Shown here one piece after another: positions 32,861 through 41,385 of a stretch of 43,108 nt of DNA (position 1 is the first letter of the stretch; the number at the start of each line of letters is the position of its first letter). The position numbers were made by a program, and so were the translations under genes. The notes under the pieces were generated by a model that searched no databases, was not told the origin of the DNA, and saw only the letters and a program-made list of their open reading frames with translations. Source of the DNA: an uncultured Lachnospiraceae bacterium (lineage in GTDB: Bacteria; Bacillota; Clostridia; Lachnospirales; Lachnospiraceae); contig CAMWJF010000035.1 in assembly GCA_947174505.1 (NCBI GenBank), positions 1 through 43,108 of the forward strand. Direction: 5' to 3'.

Positions 32861-33718
32861 ATGGAACAACGTTTGGGAAAGTACAGAATCATAAAAACTT
32901 TGGGGCAGGGAGGCGAAGGCAGTGTATATCTGGCGGAGGATGAGAATCTTGGCAGGCATGTGGCGGTGAAGCGTCTGCGGGAAGGGGAGGGGGAGAGCGG
33001 TGAAAGAATCAGGGAAGAAGCCATATTTCTGCGTGATCTGCGCCATCCGATGCTGCCAGTGGTATATGAGCTGCTCTGTGAAGACGGGTGGTATCTGGTG
33101 ATGGAGTATGTGGAAGGCGTAAGTTTACATAACTATATTGAAAAACAGGGAAGCGTGGGGGAGGAGCAGGCGCGCCTGTGGGCGGCGGCGCTGTTAGATG
33201 TTCTGACCTATCTGCACACGAGAGAAACGCCTGTTATTTATCGGGATCTGAAGCCGGATAATATTATGGTGTGCCGGGGCGGCAGCCTGAAGCTGGTTGA
33301 TTTCGGGGCGGCCGGTCTTCGCAGCTTCGGGGAAGAGGGTAGGGCGCGTATGGCGTTTTCAGCCGGGTTTGCGGCGCCTGAGCAGCGGGGAGAGGATGGG
33401 AGAGGCATCCGTGCGGATGAGAGAAGTGATCTGTACGCGTTTGGCAAAACTCTTTATTATATGGTGACGGGAACGGTTTTCGGGACTGCGTCGGGCATGA
33501 TGTTCCCCGCGTCTTATTACAACCCCCTTTTGTCGGAGGAGCTGGAAGAAATCATAGACCGCTGTATCAGAAAGGAGCCGGAAGCGCGCTATCAGGTGGC
33601 CGGGGAGGTGATGCGGGATCTGACCCGGAAAGGCGGCCGGGGAAGACGCAGGCGGGGCAGGGAGTTTGTGCGGCACATAGAAAAACAGATTTGTCTAACA
33701 GATTGTTTTCGTTTATAA
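32861..33718 (+). CDS. Hanks-type serine/threonine protein kinase, soluble
   Basis: A 285-aa kinase: glycine loop GQGGEGSVYLA (15-25), Lys37 in VAVKRL, HRD position as YRDLKPDN (Asp129, Asn134), DFG as VDFGAAG (Asp147), APE-like AAPEQRG, and the DERSDLYAFGKTLYYMVTG segment. The usual His of HRD is Tyr. It stops soon after the kinase fold with a basic tail (GGRGRRRRGREF). It has no membrane helix and no PASTA repeats, so unlike PrkC it cannot sense muropeptides outside the cell. Repeat element copy 4 begins 2 nt after its stop. Confidence 0.9.
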   Translation: MEQRLGKYRIIKTLGQGGEGSVYLAEDENLGRHVAVKRLREGEGESGERIREEAIFLRDLRHPMLPVVYELLCEDGWYLVMEYVEGVSLHNYIEKQGSVGEEQARLWAAALLDVLTYLHTRETPVIYRDLKPDNIMVCRGGSLKLVDFGAAGLRSFGEEGRARMAFSAGFAAPEQRGEDGRGIRADERSDLYAFGKTLYYMVTGTVFGTASGMMFPASYYNPLLSEELEEIIDRCIRKEPEARYQVAGEVMRDLTRKGGRGRRRRGREFVRHIEKQICLTDCFRL

Positions 33719-33720
33719 TA

Positions 33721-33813
33721 AGGTGAGAAGTACTTCTAAAACTCAGCAGCAGAGGCTGCTCCGTTAAGAAGTACTAAATCTCACCTGAGAGAATGCCAAA
33801 GTACGGCATTCTC
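33721..33813 (+). repeat. Two-stem intergenic element, copy 4
   Basis: AGGTGAGA (33721-33728) pairs with TCTCACCT (33779-33786). Inside, AGTACTTCT pairs with AGAAGTACT around an inner hairpin AGCAGC-AGAG-GCTGCT. Then the hairpin GAGAATGCC (33789-33797), loop AAAGTAC, GGCATTCTC (33805-33813). The second hairpin shares its GAATGCC arm and loop with copy 1. Confidence 0.85.
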
Positions 33814-33927
33814 CGCACGAATTTGAAATTGCGCAAACAGTATAATTATTGTACGTTTGTGAAGAGGTTCGTAATTATTCGGCACTTCAAATAGTAGCAA
33901 TAGAACGAGAAAGGTATGGAGGCAGTT

Positions 33928-34989
33928 TTGAAAAAACATAGAGAACAGACAAAAATTATCACGATCGGCGACAGGAAAATTGGGGGAGGAAATCCGATTC
34001 TGATACAGTCCATGACCAACACGCCCACGGAGGATGTGGAGGCGACGGTGGCACAGATTCTGCGTCTGGAGAAGGCGGGATGCGAGATTATCAGGTGTAC
34101 GGTTCCCACCATGGAGGCAGCGCAGGCGCTTGCAAAAATCAGGGAGCGGATACATGTGCCGCTGGTGGCGGACATTCATTTTGATTATAAAATGGCAGTC
34201 GCGGCGATCGAAAACGGCGCGGACAAAATCCGTATCAATCCGGGCAACATCGGCGGAAAAGAAAAGGTGGCGGCGGTTGTTGCGGCGGCCAGAGAGCGCA
34301 GTATTCCGATCCGCGTGGGGGTAAACAGCGGTTCTCTGGAGCGTGAGCTTGTGGAGAAATATCACGGCGTAACGGCGGAAGGAATTGTGGAGAGCGCGCT
34401 GGATAAGGTAGGCATCATCGAGGACTGTGGATATGACAATCTTGTCATAAGCATAAAGTCGTCGGATGTGATGATGTGCGTCCGGGCGCATGAGCTGCTT
34501 GCGGCCAGGACGAATTATCCTTTGCATGTGGGGATTACGGAATCGGGCACGGTGACGAGCGGCAATATCAAGTCCGCCGTGGGACTGGGTATTATTTTAA
34601 ATCAGGGTATTGGTGACACGGTCCGGGTTTCCCTGACGGGCGACCCCGTGGAGGAGATACGTTCCGCAAAGCTGATTTTGAGGACATTGGGTCTCAGGAA
34701 GGGCGGCATCGAGGTAGTTTCCTGCCCCACCTGCGGCAGGACGAAGATTGATTTGATTGGCCTGGCAGAACAGGTGGAGGAGATGGTACAGGATATTCCT
34801 CTGGATATCAAAGTGGCCGTTATGGGCTGCGCGGTAAATGGTCCTGGGGAGGCGAAGGAGGCCGACATCGGCATTGCCGGCGGGATCGGGGAAGGACTTT
34901 TGATTAAGCGGGGTGAGATAGTGAGGAAGGTGCCGGAGCAGGAGCTTCTGCACACGCTTAGGGAGGAGCTTCTGCACTGGAATGAGTAA
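33928..34989 (+). CDS. ispG: (E)-4-hydroxy-3-methylbut-2-enyl diphosphate synthase IspG
   Basis: 4Fe-4S enzyme of the MEP pathway, 353 aa. It has the N-terminal IGGGNPILIQSMTNTPTEDV, VADIHFDYKMAVAAIENGAD, KIRINPGNIGG, RVGVNSGSLE, PLHVGITESGTVTSG and the cluster cysteines in VSCPTCGRTKID (about 263-268) and MGCAVNGPGEAKEADIGIAG (about 299). TTG 33928 has GGAGG five bases upstream; ATG 33916 is possible but has a poorly spaced site. Ends inside the polC start. Confidence 0.94.
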   Translation: MKKHREQTKIITIGDRKIGGGNPILIQSMTNTPTEDVEATVAQILRLEKAGCEIIRCTVPTMEAAQALAKIRERIHVPLVADIHFDYKMAVAAIENGADKIRINPGNIGGKEKVAAVVAAARERSIPIRVGVNSGSLERELVEKYHGVTAEGIVESALDKVGIIEDCGYDNLVISIKSSDVMMCVRAHELLAARTNYPLHVGITESGTVTSGNIKSAVGLGIILNQGIGDTVRVSLTGDPVEEIRSAKLILRTLGLRKGGIEVVSCPTCGRTKIDLIGLAEQVEEMVQDIPLDIKVAVMGCAVNGPGEAKEADIGIAGGIGEGLLIKRGEIVRKVPEQELLHTLREELLHWNE

Positions 34990-37900
34990 AGCCTTTTTTG
35001 ATGTATTTCCTACGTTAAAACTGGATACGGGACTGCAGGATCTGTTTGAGAATGTCACTGTGGAGAAGGTGACCAGTACCAAACGGAAGGATTTTCTGCG
35101 CGTTTATATCGCCTCTGACCATCTGATCCACAAGGAAGATGTGCTTCGGGTGGAGCGGGAGATCGGCAGGCAGTTTTTCCCGAATATGCCGATCAGCGTT
35201 AAGTTTTATGAGCATTTTACCCTCTCATCCCAGTATGACCCTGAGAAGCTGATGGATGCCTACCGGGAGAGTATTCTGCTGGAGCTTAAGGAGGCTTCGC
35301 CCGTAGAATACAGTCTTTTCCGGCGGGCGGATGTGTCCTTTTCGGCGGATAGACTGGTGCTGACACTGGAGGATACGGTGTTTGGCCGGGAGAAGGGCGG
35401 GGAGCTTGCGCGGATTCTGGAAAAAATATATAACGAGCGCTGCTCCATTCCGGTACAGGTGGAGCTGGCCTATAAGGAGAAGGCTGCGGGCAAAAACCGT
35501 GAGGAGGATGAGCGGCGTCTGGAAATACAGGTGGCGGAGATTTCGGCGAGAGCAGGCTTTGCCGTGCAGATGAAGGGCGGTGTGCCAGCGCAGGAAAAGC
35601 CGGACGGGGAATTGCTCCGGGACGCGGAAGGCGTCCAGAATACAAAAGCGGCCAATGCTGCGGGACAGGCAGCGCAGTACGGACAGTGGGGGGCGCCCGG
35701 AGCATTCGCCCAGCCGTCTGGTACAGACGGCCGTGGACCTTCTTCCCCGTCTAAAAAATTCACTGGCGGCAGGGACAGGGAGAGGGGAGAGTTTAAACGT
35801 CCCCTGAAACGCTCCGATAACCCGGATGTGATTTACGGCAGGGATTTCGAGGAGGAGGCCATGCCCATCGAGGACATTATCGGGGAAATGGGCGAGGTGG
35901 TGATCCGCGGTAAGGTGATCCGGAAGGATCAGCGGGAGATTAAGAACGAGCGTACGATTTTGATTTACGATATCACGGATTATACGGACACCATGACGGT
36001 GAAGTTTTTCGTGAAGAACGAACAGGTCAAAGAAATAACAGATGTTATGAAAGAGGGAACATATGTCAAGCTCAAGGGTATGACCACGGTTGATAAGTTT
36101 GACCATGAGCTGACCATCGGTTCCCTTGCGGGCATTAAGAAAATCCCCGACTTTACGACTTCCCGTGAAGACAGAAGCGTCAGAAAGCGGGTGGAGCTGC
36201 ACTGCCATACAAAGATGAGTGATATGGACGGGGTCTCCGAGGCGAAGGATATCGTGAAACGTGCCTATAAGTGGGGGCATCCGGCTATCGCGATCACTGA
36301 CCACGGGGTCGTGCAGTCTTTTCCCGACGCGAACCATGTATGGGAGGATCTGTGGAAGGCGGAGAAGAGCCGCTGTAAAGAGGCCGGGGAGCCGGAGCCG
36401 GACAAGCAGGGCTTTTTCAAGGTGATTTACGGGGTGGAAGCCTATCTGGTGGACGATCTGCACGAGATTGCCACCAATGAGAAGGGACAGGATTTCGGGG
36501 CGGATTTTGTGGTTTTCGATATTGAGACGACAGGGTTTTCCCCCACAAAGAACCGTATCATTGAAATCGGCGCGGTGAAAGTCAGCGGCGGTAAGATTGT
36601 GGACCGTTTTTCCACCTTTGTCGATCCGCTTGTACCTATCCCTTTTGAGATTGAGAAGCTGACGGGGATAACAGATGATATGGTTATGGGGGCGGAGCAG
36701 ATTGACACGGTGCTGCCGCAGTTTCTTGACTTCTGCGGGGTCTGCATTCTGGTGGCGCACAACGCCCAGTTCGATATGGGTTTTATCATGGAAAACTGCG
36801 ACATGCAGGGGATTTCCCATGATTTTACTTATGTGGATACGTTGGGGATTGCAAGGATTCTTCTAAAAGGGCAGAAAAAGCATACGCTGGATGCGGTGGC
36901 GAAGACGCTCGGCGTATCTTTGAAGAACCATCACAGGGCGGTGGATGATGCGGAGGCCACCGCGGAAATTTTCGTGAAGCTGATTCCCATGATGGCGAAG
37001 GAGGGGATCACCACACTGGCGCAGATGAACGCCAGAGGAAAGGCCAGTCCCGATATCATCAAAAAGCTGCCTACCTATCACGCGATCATTCTGGCGAAGA
37101 ACAATGTGGGACGCATGAACCTTTACCGTCTGGTTTCCGAGTCCCATCTGACTTATTTTTCCAGAAGGCCGAGAATACCGAAGAGTCTGCTTGCACAGTA
37201 CAGGGAAGGGTTGATTTTGGGGAGCGCCTGCGAAGCGGGGGAGCTTTACCGGGCGCTTCTGGAGAAAAGGTCCGATGCGGAGGTTGCAAGGATTGTCGGC
37301 TTTTATGACTATCTGGAAATACAGCCTCTTGGCAACAACCGGTTTATGATTGAGTCGGAACGGGTGCCGGATGTCACGTCCATGGAGGATATCATGGAGA
37401 CCAACAGGCAGATTGTGCGGCTGGGAGAGCAGTTCCACAAGCCTGTGGCGGCGACTTGCGATGTGCATTTCCTGAACCCGGAGGACGAAATCTACCGCCG
37501 TATCATCATGGCGGGGCAGGGCTTCCCGGATGCGGACAACCAGGCGCCCCTGTATTTCCGCACCACGGAGGAGATGCTTGAGGAGTTTGCTTATCTTGGC
37601 AGCGACAAGGCGGAGGAAGTGGTGATCACGAACACCAACCTGATTGCGGATATGATTGAGGTCATGTCCCCGGTGCGGCCGGATAAGTGTCCGCCGGTCA
37701 TAGAGGACAGTGATAAGCAGCTTACGGATATCTGTTACAACAAAGCCCATGAGCTGTACGGCGATACGCTGCCGAAGATCGTGGAGGACAGGCTGAAGAA
37801 GGAGCTTAACTCCATTATCTCCAACGGTTTTGCGGTGATGTACATCATTGCGCAGAAATTGGTGTGGAAATCCGTGGAGGACGGCTATCTGGTGGGGTCC

Positions 37901-39583
37901 CGGGGTTCCGTGGGAAGCTCTTTTGTGGCGAATATGGCGGGAATCACGGAGGTTAACTCTTTAAGTCCCCATTATCTGTGTCCAAAGTGCCATTATTATG
38001 ACTTTGACTCCGAGGAAGTGAAGGCTTACGGCGGCGGCGCGGGATGCGATATGCCGGATAAGGACTGCCCGGTGTGCGGAACGCCTTTGCAAAAGGAAGG
38101 GTTTGATATTCCCTTTGAGACATTCCTCGGCTTTAAGGGAGATAAGGAGCCGGATATCGACCTGAATTTTTCGGGAGAGTACCAGAGTAAGGCGCATAAA
38201 TACACGGAAGTGATTTTCGGCAGCGGGCAGACCTACCGGGCGGGAACGATCGGCACGCTGGCGGACAAGACGGCTTTCGGCTATGTGAAAAATTATTATG
38301 AGGAGCGGGGCAGGCATAAGCGGGTCTGCGAGATCAACAGGATCGTGACGGGATGTACCGGCATCCGCAGAAGCACCGGGCAGCATCCCGGCGGTATCGT
38401 GGTTCTGCCCATGGGGGAGGACATCAATTCCTTTACCCCGGTGCAGCATCCGGCCAATGATATGACGACGGATATCGTCACCACCCATTTTGATTATCAT
38501 TCCATCGACCACAACCTGTTAAAGCTCGATATTCTGGGGCATGATGATCCTACCATGATCCGTATGCTGCAGGATTTGACGGGGATCGACCCGACGGCGA
38601 TTCCGTTAGACGACAAGGGGGTAATGTCGCTGTTCCAGTCGACGGAGGCTCTCGGCATTACACCGGAGCAGATCGGCGGCTGTAAGCTGGGGTGCCTCGG
38701 CATCCCGGAGTTTGGCACCGAGTTTGTCATCCAGATGGTGATAGACGCCAAGCCTAAGTGCTTTACGGATCTGGTGCGGATTTCCGGCCTCTCCCACGGC
38801 ACGGACGTGTGGCTCGGCAATGCCCAGACTCTGATCGAAGAGGGGCTGGCTACCATCTCCACGGCCATCTGCTGTCGTGACGACATTATGATTTACCTGA
38901 TGCAGCAGGGGGTGGAGCCGTCCTTATCCTTCACCATTATGGAAAGCGTGCGTAAGGGCAAGGGCCTGAAGGACGATTGGATTGATGCGATGAAGGCGCA
39001 GGGGGTGCCGGACTGGTACATCGGTTCCTGTAAGAAGATCAAATATATGTTCCCCAAGGCCCATGCGGCGGCCTATGTGATGATGGCGTGGCGCATCGCT
39101 TACTGTAAGATCAATTATCCGCTGGCTTACTACGCGGCCTATTTCAGCATCCGCGCGTCGGCATTTTCCTATGAGCTGATGTGTCAGGGGCAGGCGCATC
39201 TGGAGCGCGTGATGGCGGATTATAAGCGCAGGAATGAGGAGCTTTCCAAGAAGGAGCAGGATACCCAGAAGGATATGAGGATCGTCCAGGAAATGTATGC
39301 GAGAGGCTTTGACTTCGTGCCGATTGACATTTTTACGGCGCAGTCAAGACTGTTCCAGATCGTGGACGGAAAACTGATGCCGTCCTTAAACAGCATCGAC
39401 GGTCTGGGGGAGAAGGCGGCTGACGCCATCGTAGAGGCTGCCAAGGACGGGCCGTTCTTAAGCAAGGATGATTTCAGGGATCGGACAAAGGTTTCCAAAT
39501 CCGTGATTGACTTAATGAGTCGGCTTGGACTGCTCGGGAACATCCCCGAATCCAACCAGATCAGTATCTTTGACCTGGTTTAA
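34982..39583 (+). CDS. polC: DNA polymerase III alpha subunit, PolC type
   Basis: Replicative polymerase with built-in proofreading, 1533 aa (B. subtilis PolC is 1437). Order: N-terminal domains, a Gly/Pro/Gln-rich linker (about 200-270), an OB fold (about 300-385: VVIRGKVIRKDQREIKNER), a PHP domain (RVELHCHTKMSDMDG about 403; ITDHGVVQSFPDA), and a DnaQ-type exonuclease inserted in it (FVVFDIETTGFSP about 509; VAHNAQFDMGF; HRAVDDAEATAE about 649). Next come a zinc-binding stretch (LCPKCHYYDFD, DCPVCGTPLQ about 1000-1030) and the polymerase core (EPDIDLNFSGEYQ about 1057; SSFVANMAGI; HPGGIVVLPMG). Its ATG overlaps ispG by 8 nt. The linker accounts for some of the extra length. Confidence 0.97.
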   Translation: MSKAFFDVFPTLKLDTGLQDLFENVTVEKVTSTKRKDFLRVYIASDHLIHKEDVLRVEREIGRQFFPNMPISVKFYEHFTLSSQYDPEKLMDAYRESILLELKEASPVEYSLFRRADVSFSADRLVLTLEDTVFGREKGGELARILEKIYNERCSIPVQVELAYKEKAAGKNREEDERRLEIQVAEISARAGFAVQMKGGVPAQEKPDGELLRDAEGVQNTKAANAAGQAAQYGQWGAPGAFAQPSGTDGRGPSSPSKKFTGGRDRERGEFKRPLKRSDNPDVIYGRDFEEEAMPIEDIIGEMGEVVIRGKVIRKDQREIKNERTILIYDITDYTDTMTVKFFVKNEQVKEITDVMKEGTYVKLKGMTTVDKFDHELTIGSLAGIKKIPDFTTSREDRSVRKRVELHCHTKMSDMDGVSEAKDIVKRAYKWGHPAIAITDHGVVQSFPDANHVWEDLWKAEKSRCKEAGEPEPDKQGFFKVIYGVEAYLVDDLHEIATNEKGQDFGADFVVFDIETTGFSPTKNRIIEIGAVKVSGGKIVDRFSTFVDPLVPIPFEIEKLTGITDDMVMGAEQIDTVLPQFLDFCGVCILVAHNAQFDMGFIMENCDMQGISHDFTYVDTLGIARILLKGQKKHTLDAVAKTLGVSLKNHHRAVDDAEATAEIFVKLIPMMAKEGITTLAQMNARGKASPDIIKKLPTYHAIILAKNNVGRMNLYRLVSESHLTYFSRRPRIPKSLLAQYREGLILGSACEAGELYRALLEKRSDAEVARIVGFYDYLEIQPLGNNRFMIESERVPDVTSMEDIMETNRQIVRLGEQFHKPVAATCDVHFLNPEDEIYRRIIMAGQGFPDADNQAPLYFRTTEEMLEEFAYLGSDKAEEVVITNTNLIADMIEVMSPVRPDKCPPVIEDSDKQLTDICYNKAHELYGDTLPKIVEDRLKKELNSIISNGFAVMYIIAQKLVWKSVEDGYLVGSRGSVGSSFVANMAGITEVNSLSPHYLCPKCHYYDFDSEEVKAYGGGAGCDMPDKDCPVCGTPLQKEGFDIPFETFLGFKGDKEPDIDLNFSGEYQSKAHKYTEVIFGSGQTYRAGTIGTLADKTAFGYVKNYYEERGRHKRVCEINRIVTGCTGIRRSTGQHPGGIVVLPMGEDINSFTPVQHPANDMTTDIVTTHFDYHSIDHNLLKLDILGHDDPTMIRMLQDLTGIDPTAIPLDDKGVMSLFQSTEALGITPEQIGGCKLGCLGIPEFGTEFVIQMVIDAKPKCFTDLVRISGLSHGTDVWLGNAQTLIEEGLATISTAICCRDDIMIYLMQQGVEPSLSFTIMESVRKGKGLKDDWIDAMKAQGVPDWYIGSCKKIKYMFPKAHAAAYVMMAWRIAYCKINYPLAYYAAYFSIRASAFSYELMCQGQAHLERVMADYKRRNEELSKKEQDTQKDMRIVQEMYARGFDFVPIDIFTAQSRLFQIVDGKLMPSLNSIDGLGEKAADAIVEAAKDGPFLSKDDFRDRTKVSKSVIDLMSRLGLLGNIPESNQISIFDLV

Positions 39584-39689
39584 AGGATGATTGCCAAGTG
39601 CGATACATTGTACAATATGCACAGTTTGAGTTTGCCGTATATGCGTTTCACAGTTACTGATATTGAGTCCAAATGAGGGAGGAAGAAGC

Positions 39690-40280
39690 ATGAGAAAAAT
39701 CGTCACGATAGGAAGGGAATTTGGTGCGGGAGGCGGCGAGATCGGCAGACGGGTGGCTAAGGAGCTGGGGATCGAGTATTATGACAAGGATATCATTTTA
39801 AAGACAGCCATCTCAGGCAGGAGCCTGACGCCCGAACAGGTGCACAGGTGGGATGAGCGGGTGCCGAAGAATTTCGGATTTGCCCAGAGTCTGTTTGACT
39901 TTTACAATAAACCGCTTGAGGAGGAATTGTGGCAGGCCCAGCGGGACGCCATCAGGGAGCTTGCCAACAAAGAGAGCTGCGTGATTGTAGGGCGCAACGG
40001 CGATTATATCCTGCGGCAGTTCGACCACTGTCTGAATGTGTTTGTCCACGCCGGGTTTGACTGGCGGGTGAAGCGCATGACAAAGATGATGGATCAGGTG
40101 CCTGCGGATCAGGTGGCGAATCATGTGCGCGCGGTGGACAAAGCGAGAAAACGCTACTGTGAGTATTATACGAAGCAGACTTACGGCGACGCGAGAAACT
40201 TTGATCTGACGGTCAACACGGAGAAGCTGGGCATTGATAAGGCGGTGGAGATGATTCTTGCCGCAGCGGCGGAGCTGTAG
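39690..40280 (+). CDS. Cytidylate kinase-like family protein
   Basis: A 196-aa P-loop protein of the Cytidylate_kin2 type. The opening IVTIGREFGAGGGEIGRRVA is the family P-loop. ELGIEYYDKDIILKTA, CVIVGRNGDYILRQ (nucleotide-binding), VFVHAGFDWRVKRM, and DKARKRYCEYYTKQTYGDA with DLTVNTEKLGIDKAVEMI follow. True CMP kinase is a different family; this group is common in Firmicutes and its substrate is not established. Start ATG 39690 after GAGGGAGGAAG. Confidence 0.88.
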   Translation: MRKIVTIGREFGAGGGEIGRRVAKELGIEYYDKDIILKTAISGRSLTPEQVHRWDERVPKNFGFAQSLFDFYNKPLEEELWQAQRDAIRELANKESCVIVGRNGDYILRQFDHCLNVFVHAGFDWRVKRMTKMMDQVPADQVANHVRAVDKARKRYCEYYTKQTYGDARNFDLTVNTEKLGIDKAVEMILAAAAEL

Positions 40281-40285
40281 CCCCT

Positions 40286-40337
40286 GCACAGACGGCTGTA
40301 GTCCGGCCATGCCTGCTCGTAAGTCATCTGTCTGTGC
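40286..40337 (+). other. Possible weak stem-loop downstream of the cytidylate-kinase-like gene
   Basis: GCACAGACGG (40286-40295) can pair with CTGTCTGTGC (40328-40337) with one G-U, across a 32-nt loop. No T-run follows. It may end or process the upstream transcript; the evidence is weak. Confidence 0.3.
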
Positions 40338-40354
40338 CTGTAAGAATGTGATAC

Positions 40355-40372
40355 TTGTATATTTGTATACAA
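40355..40372 (+). promoter_or_regulatory. 18-bp palindromic operator candidate
   Basis: TTGTATA, spacer TTTG, TATACAA: a perfect 7-bp inverted repeat ending 5 nt before the -35 box of the amino acid transporter promoter. Its size and layout resemble ArgR/AhrC boxes (18-bp palindromes), which would fit an amino acid importer. The identity of the regulator is an inference. Confidence 0.55.
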
Positions 40373-40377
40373 AATTC

Positions 40378-40406
40378 TTGACAAGGAACGGAAAACTCCA
40401 TATACT
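40378..40406 (+). promoter_or_regulatory. Near-consensus sigma-A promoter of the amino acid transporter operon
   Basis: TTGACA (40378-40383), exactly 17 nt, TATACT (40401-40406). It lies about 90 nt before the binding-protein start codon. Confidence 0.8.
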
Positions 40407-40498
40407 TAAGAAAGCGGGGAAAGACGGTGTCAGAGCCAGAACAGTACACCGTTTTTCTGATGAATAAAGCATTTACTGCAGAAAAGGAGAGGATGTTT

Positions 40499-41266
40499 AT
40501 GAAAAAATTACTGGCAATGATTCTGATTGGCTGTATGGCCCTTGGTGTGGCGGCGTGTGGCGGCGGCAGCGGCAGCGGGAAAAGCGATAAGGTATGGGTT
40601 GTGGCGACGGATACGGTGTTCCGCCCTTTTGAGTTCACCAATGAGAAAGGTGAGTTTGTGGGTATCGACGTGGACGTGCTGGCAGCGATTGCAGAGGATC
40701 AGGGATTCAAATATGAACTGAAGAGCCTTGGCTGGGACGCGGGCGTGGCGGCTGTACAGGCAGGACAGGCGGATGCGCTGATCGCAGGCGCGACCATTAA
40801 GCAGGAGCGTATCGATTCCGGCTGGATTTTCTCCGACGGCTACTATGATGCGACACAGACCTTTGTTGTGGCGGAGGGCAGTACGATCGCGAGCTTTGAA
40901 GATCTGTCCGGCAAGAATGTGGCGGTAAAGAACGGCACGGCGGGCATGGACTTTGCCGAGAGATTAAAGGATGAGTATGGGTTTACGACCACGGTATTCG
41001 AGGATTCGCCGACGATGTATCAGGATGTTATCTTAGGCAATTCCGCGGCGTGTGTGGAGGATACGCCGATCATGGCTGACTCGATCAAGACTGGCGGCCT
41101 TGCACTGACGATTCCCGAGGGCATGGAGAGCGAGGGCGCGCCTTACGGCTTTGCCATCATGAATGCCGAGAACCAGGAGCTTCTCGACATGTTTAACGCG
41201 GGTCTTAAGAACATTAAGGCGAACGGCAAGTACGACGAGATTATTGCAAAATATCTGGAAAAATAA
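40499..41266 (+). CDS. Polar amino acid ABC transporter substrate-binding lipoprotein
   Basis: A 255-aa family 3 solute-binding protein. The lipobox is GVAACG (Cys20), followed by a Gly/Ser linker. The domain reads WVVATDTVFRPFEFTNEKGE, FVGIDVDVLAAIAE, DALIAGATIKQERID, FSDGYYDATQTFVV, GKNVAVKNGTAGMDFA and an end in NIKANGKYDEIIAKYLEK. The TDTVFRPFEF and GIDVD signatures place it with the glutamine/arginine/cystine binding proteins; exact ligand unknown. ATG 40499 has GGAGAGG; an ATG two codons earlier is possible. Element copy 5 starts 3 nt after the stop. Confidence 0.92.
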   Translation: MKKLLAMILIGCMALGVAACGGGSGSGKSDKVWVVATDTVFRPFEFTNEKGEFVGIDVDVLAAIAEDQGFKYELKSLGWDAGVAAVQAGQADALIAGATIKQERIDSGWIFSDGYYDATQTFVVAEGSTIASFEDLSGKNVAVKNGTAGMDFAERLKDEYGFTTTVFEDSPTMYQDVILGNSAACVEDTPIMADSIKTGGLALTIPEGMESEGAPYGFAIMNAENQELLDMFNAGLKNIKANGKYDEIIAKYLEK

Positions 41267-41268
41267 CA

Positions 41269-41364
41269 GTGTGAAAAGTACTTCTAAAAGACGTTCCGTC
41301 ATGGGACGGAACGCTAGGAAGTATTAAGTTTCACACGAGAGAATGCCCCAAACGGGCATTCTCT
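41269..41364 (+). repeat. Two-stem intergenic element, copy 5
   Basis: GTGTGAAA (41269-41276) pairs with TTTCACAC (41329-41336). Inside, AGTACTTCTA pairs imperfectly with TAGGAAGTATT and there is an inner hairpin CGTTCCGTC-ATGG-GACGGAACG. Then the hairpin GAGAATGCCC (41339-41348), loop CAAAC, GGGCATTCTC (41354-41363). It separates the abundant binding-protein mRNA from the permease mRNA in one operon. Confidence 0.85.
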
Positions 41365-41385
41365 GTATAGAGGGAGAAATGTTTT

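Noticed and set aside
35225..36820. 531-codon open frame on the minus strand inside polC
   Set aside because: It lies wholly antisense to a clear PolC reading frame, has His/Arg/Leu-rich composition typical of antisense shadows, no recognisable domain and no supported ribosome binding site.
36863..37750. 295-codon minus-strand frame in polC
   Set aside because: Antisense to the exonuclease and polymerase parts of PolC with no domain signature.
39591..39619. Possible promoter TTGCCA-N17-AATATG before the cytidylate-kinase-like gene
   Set aside because: The -10 match is poor, and the better TACAAT at 39611 has the wrong spacing; not supported enough to list.
3555..41364. The five repeated elements as a CRISPR array or classical terminators
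   Set aside because: Copies are far apart with no regular spacers, and no T-run follows the stems; the elements sit between genes of the same operon.
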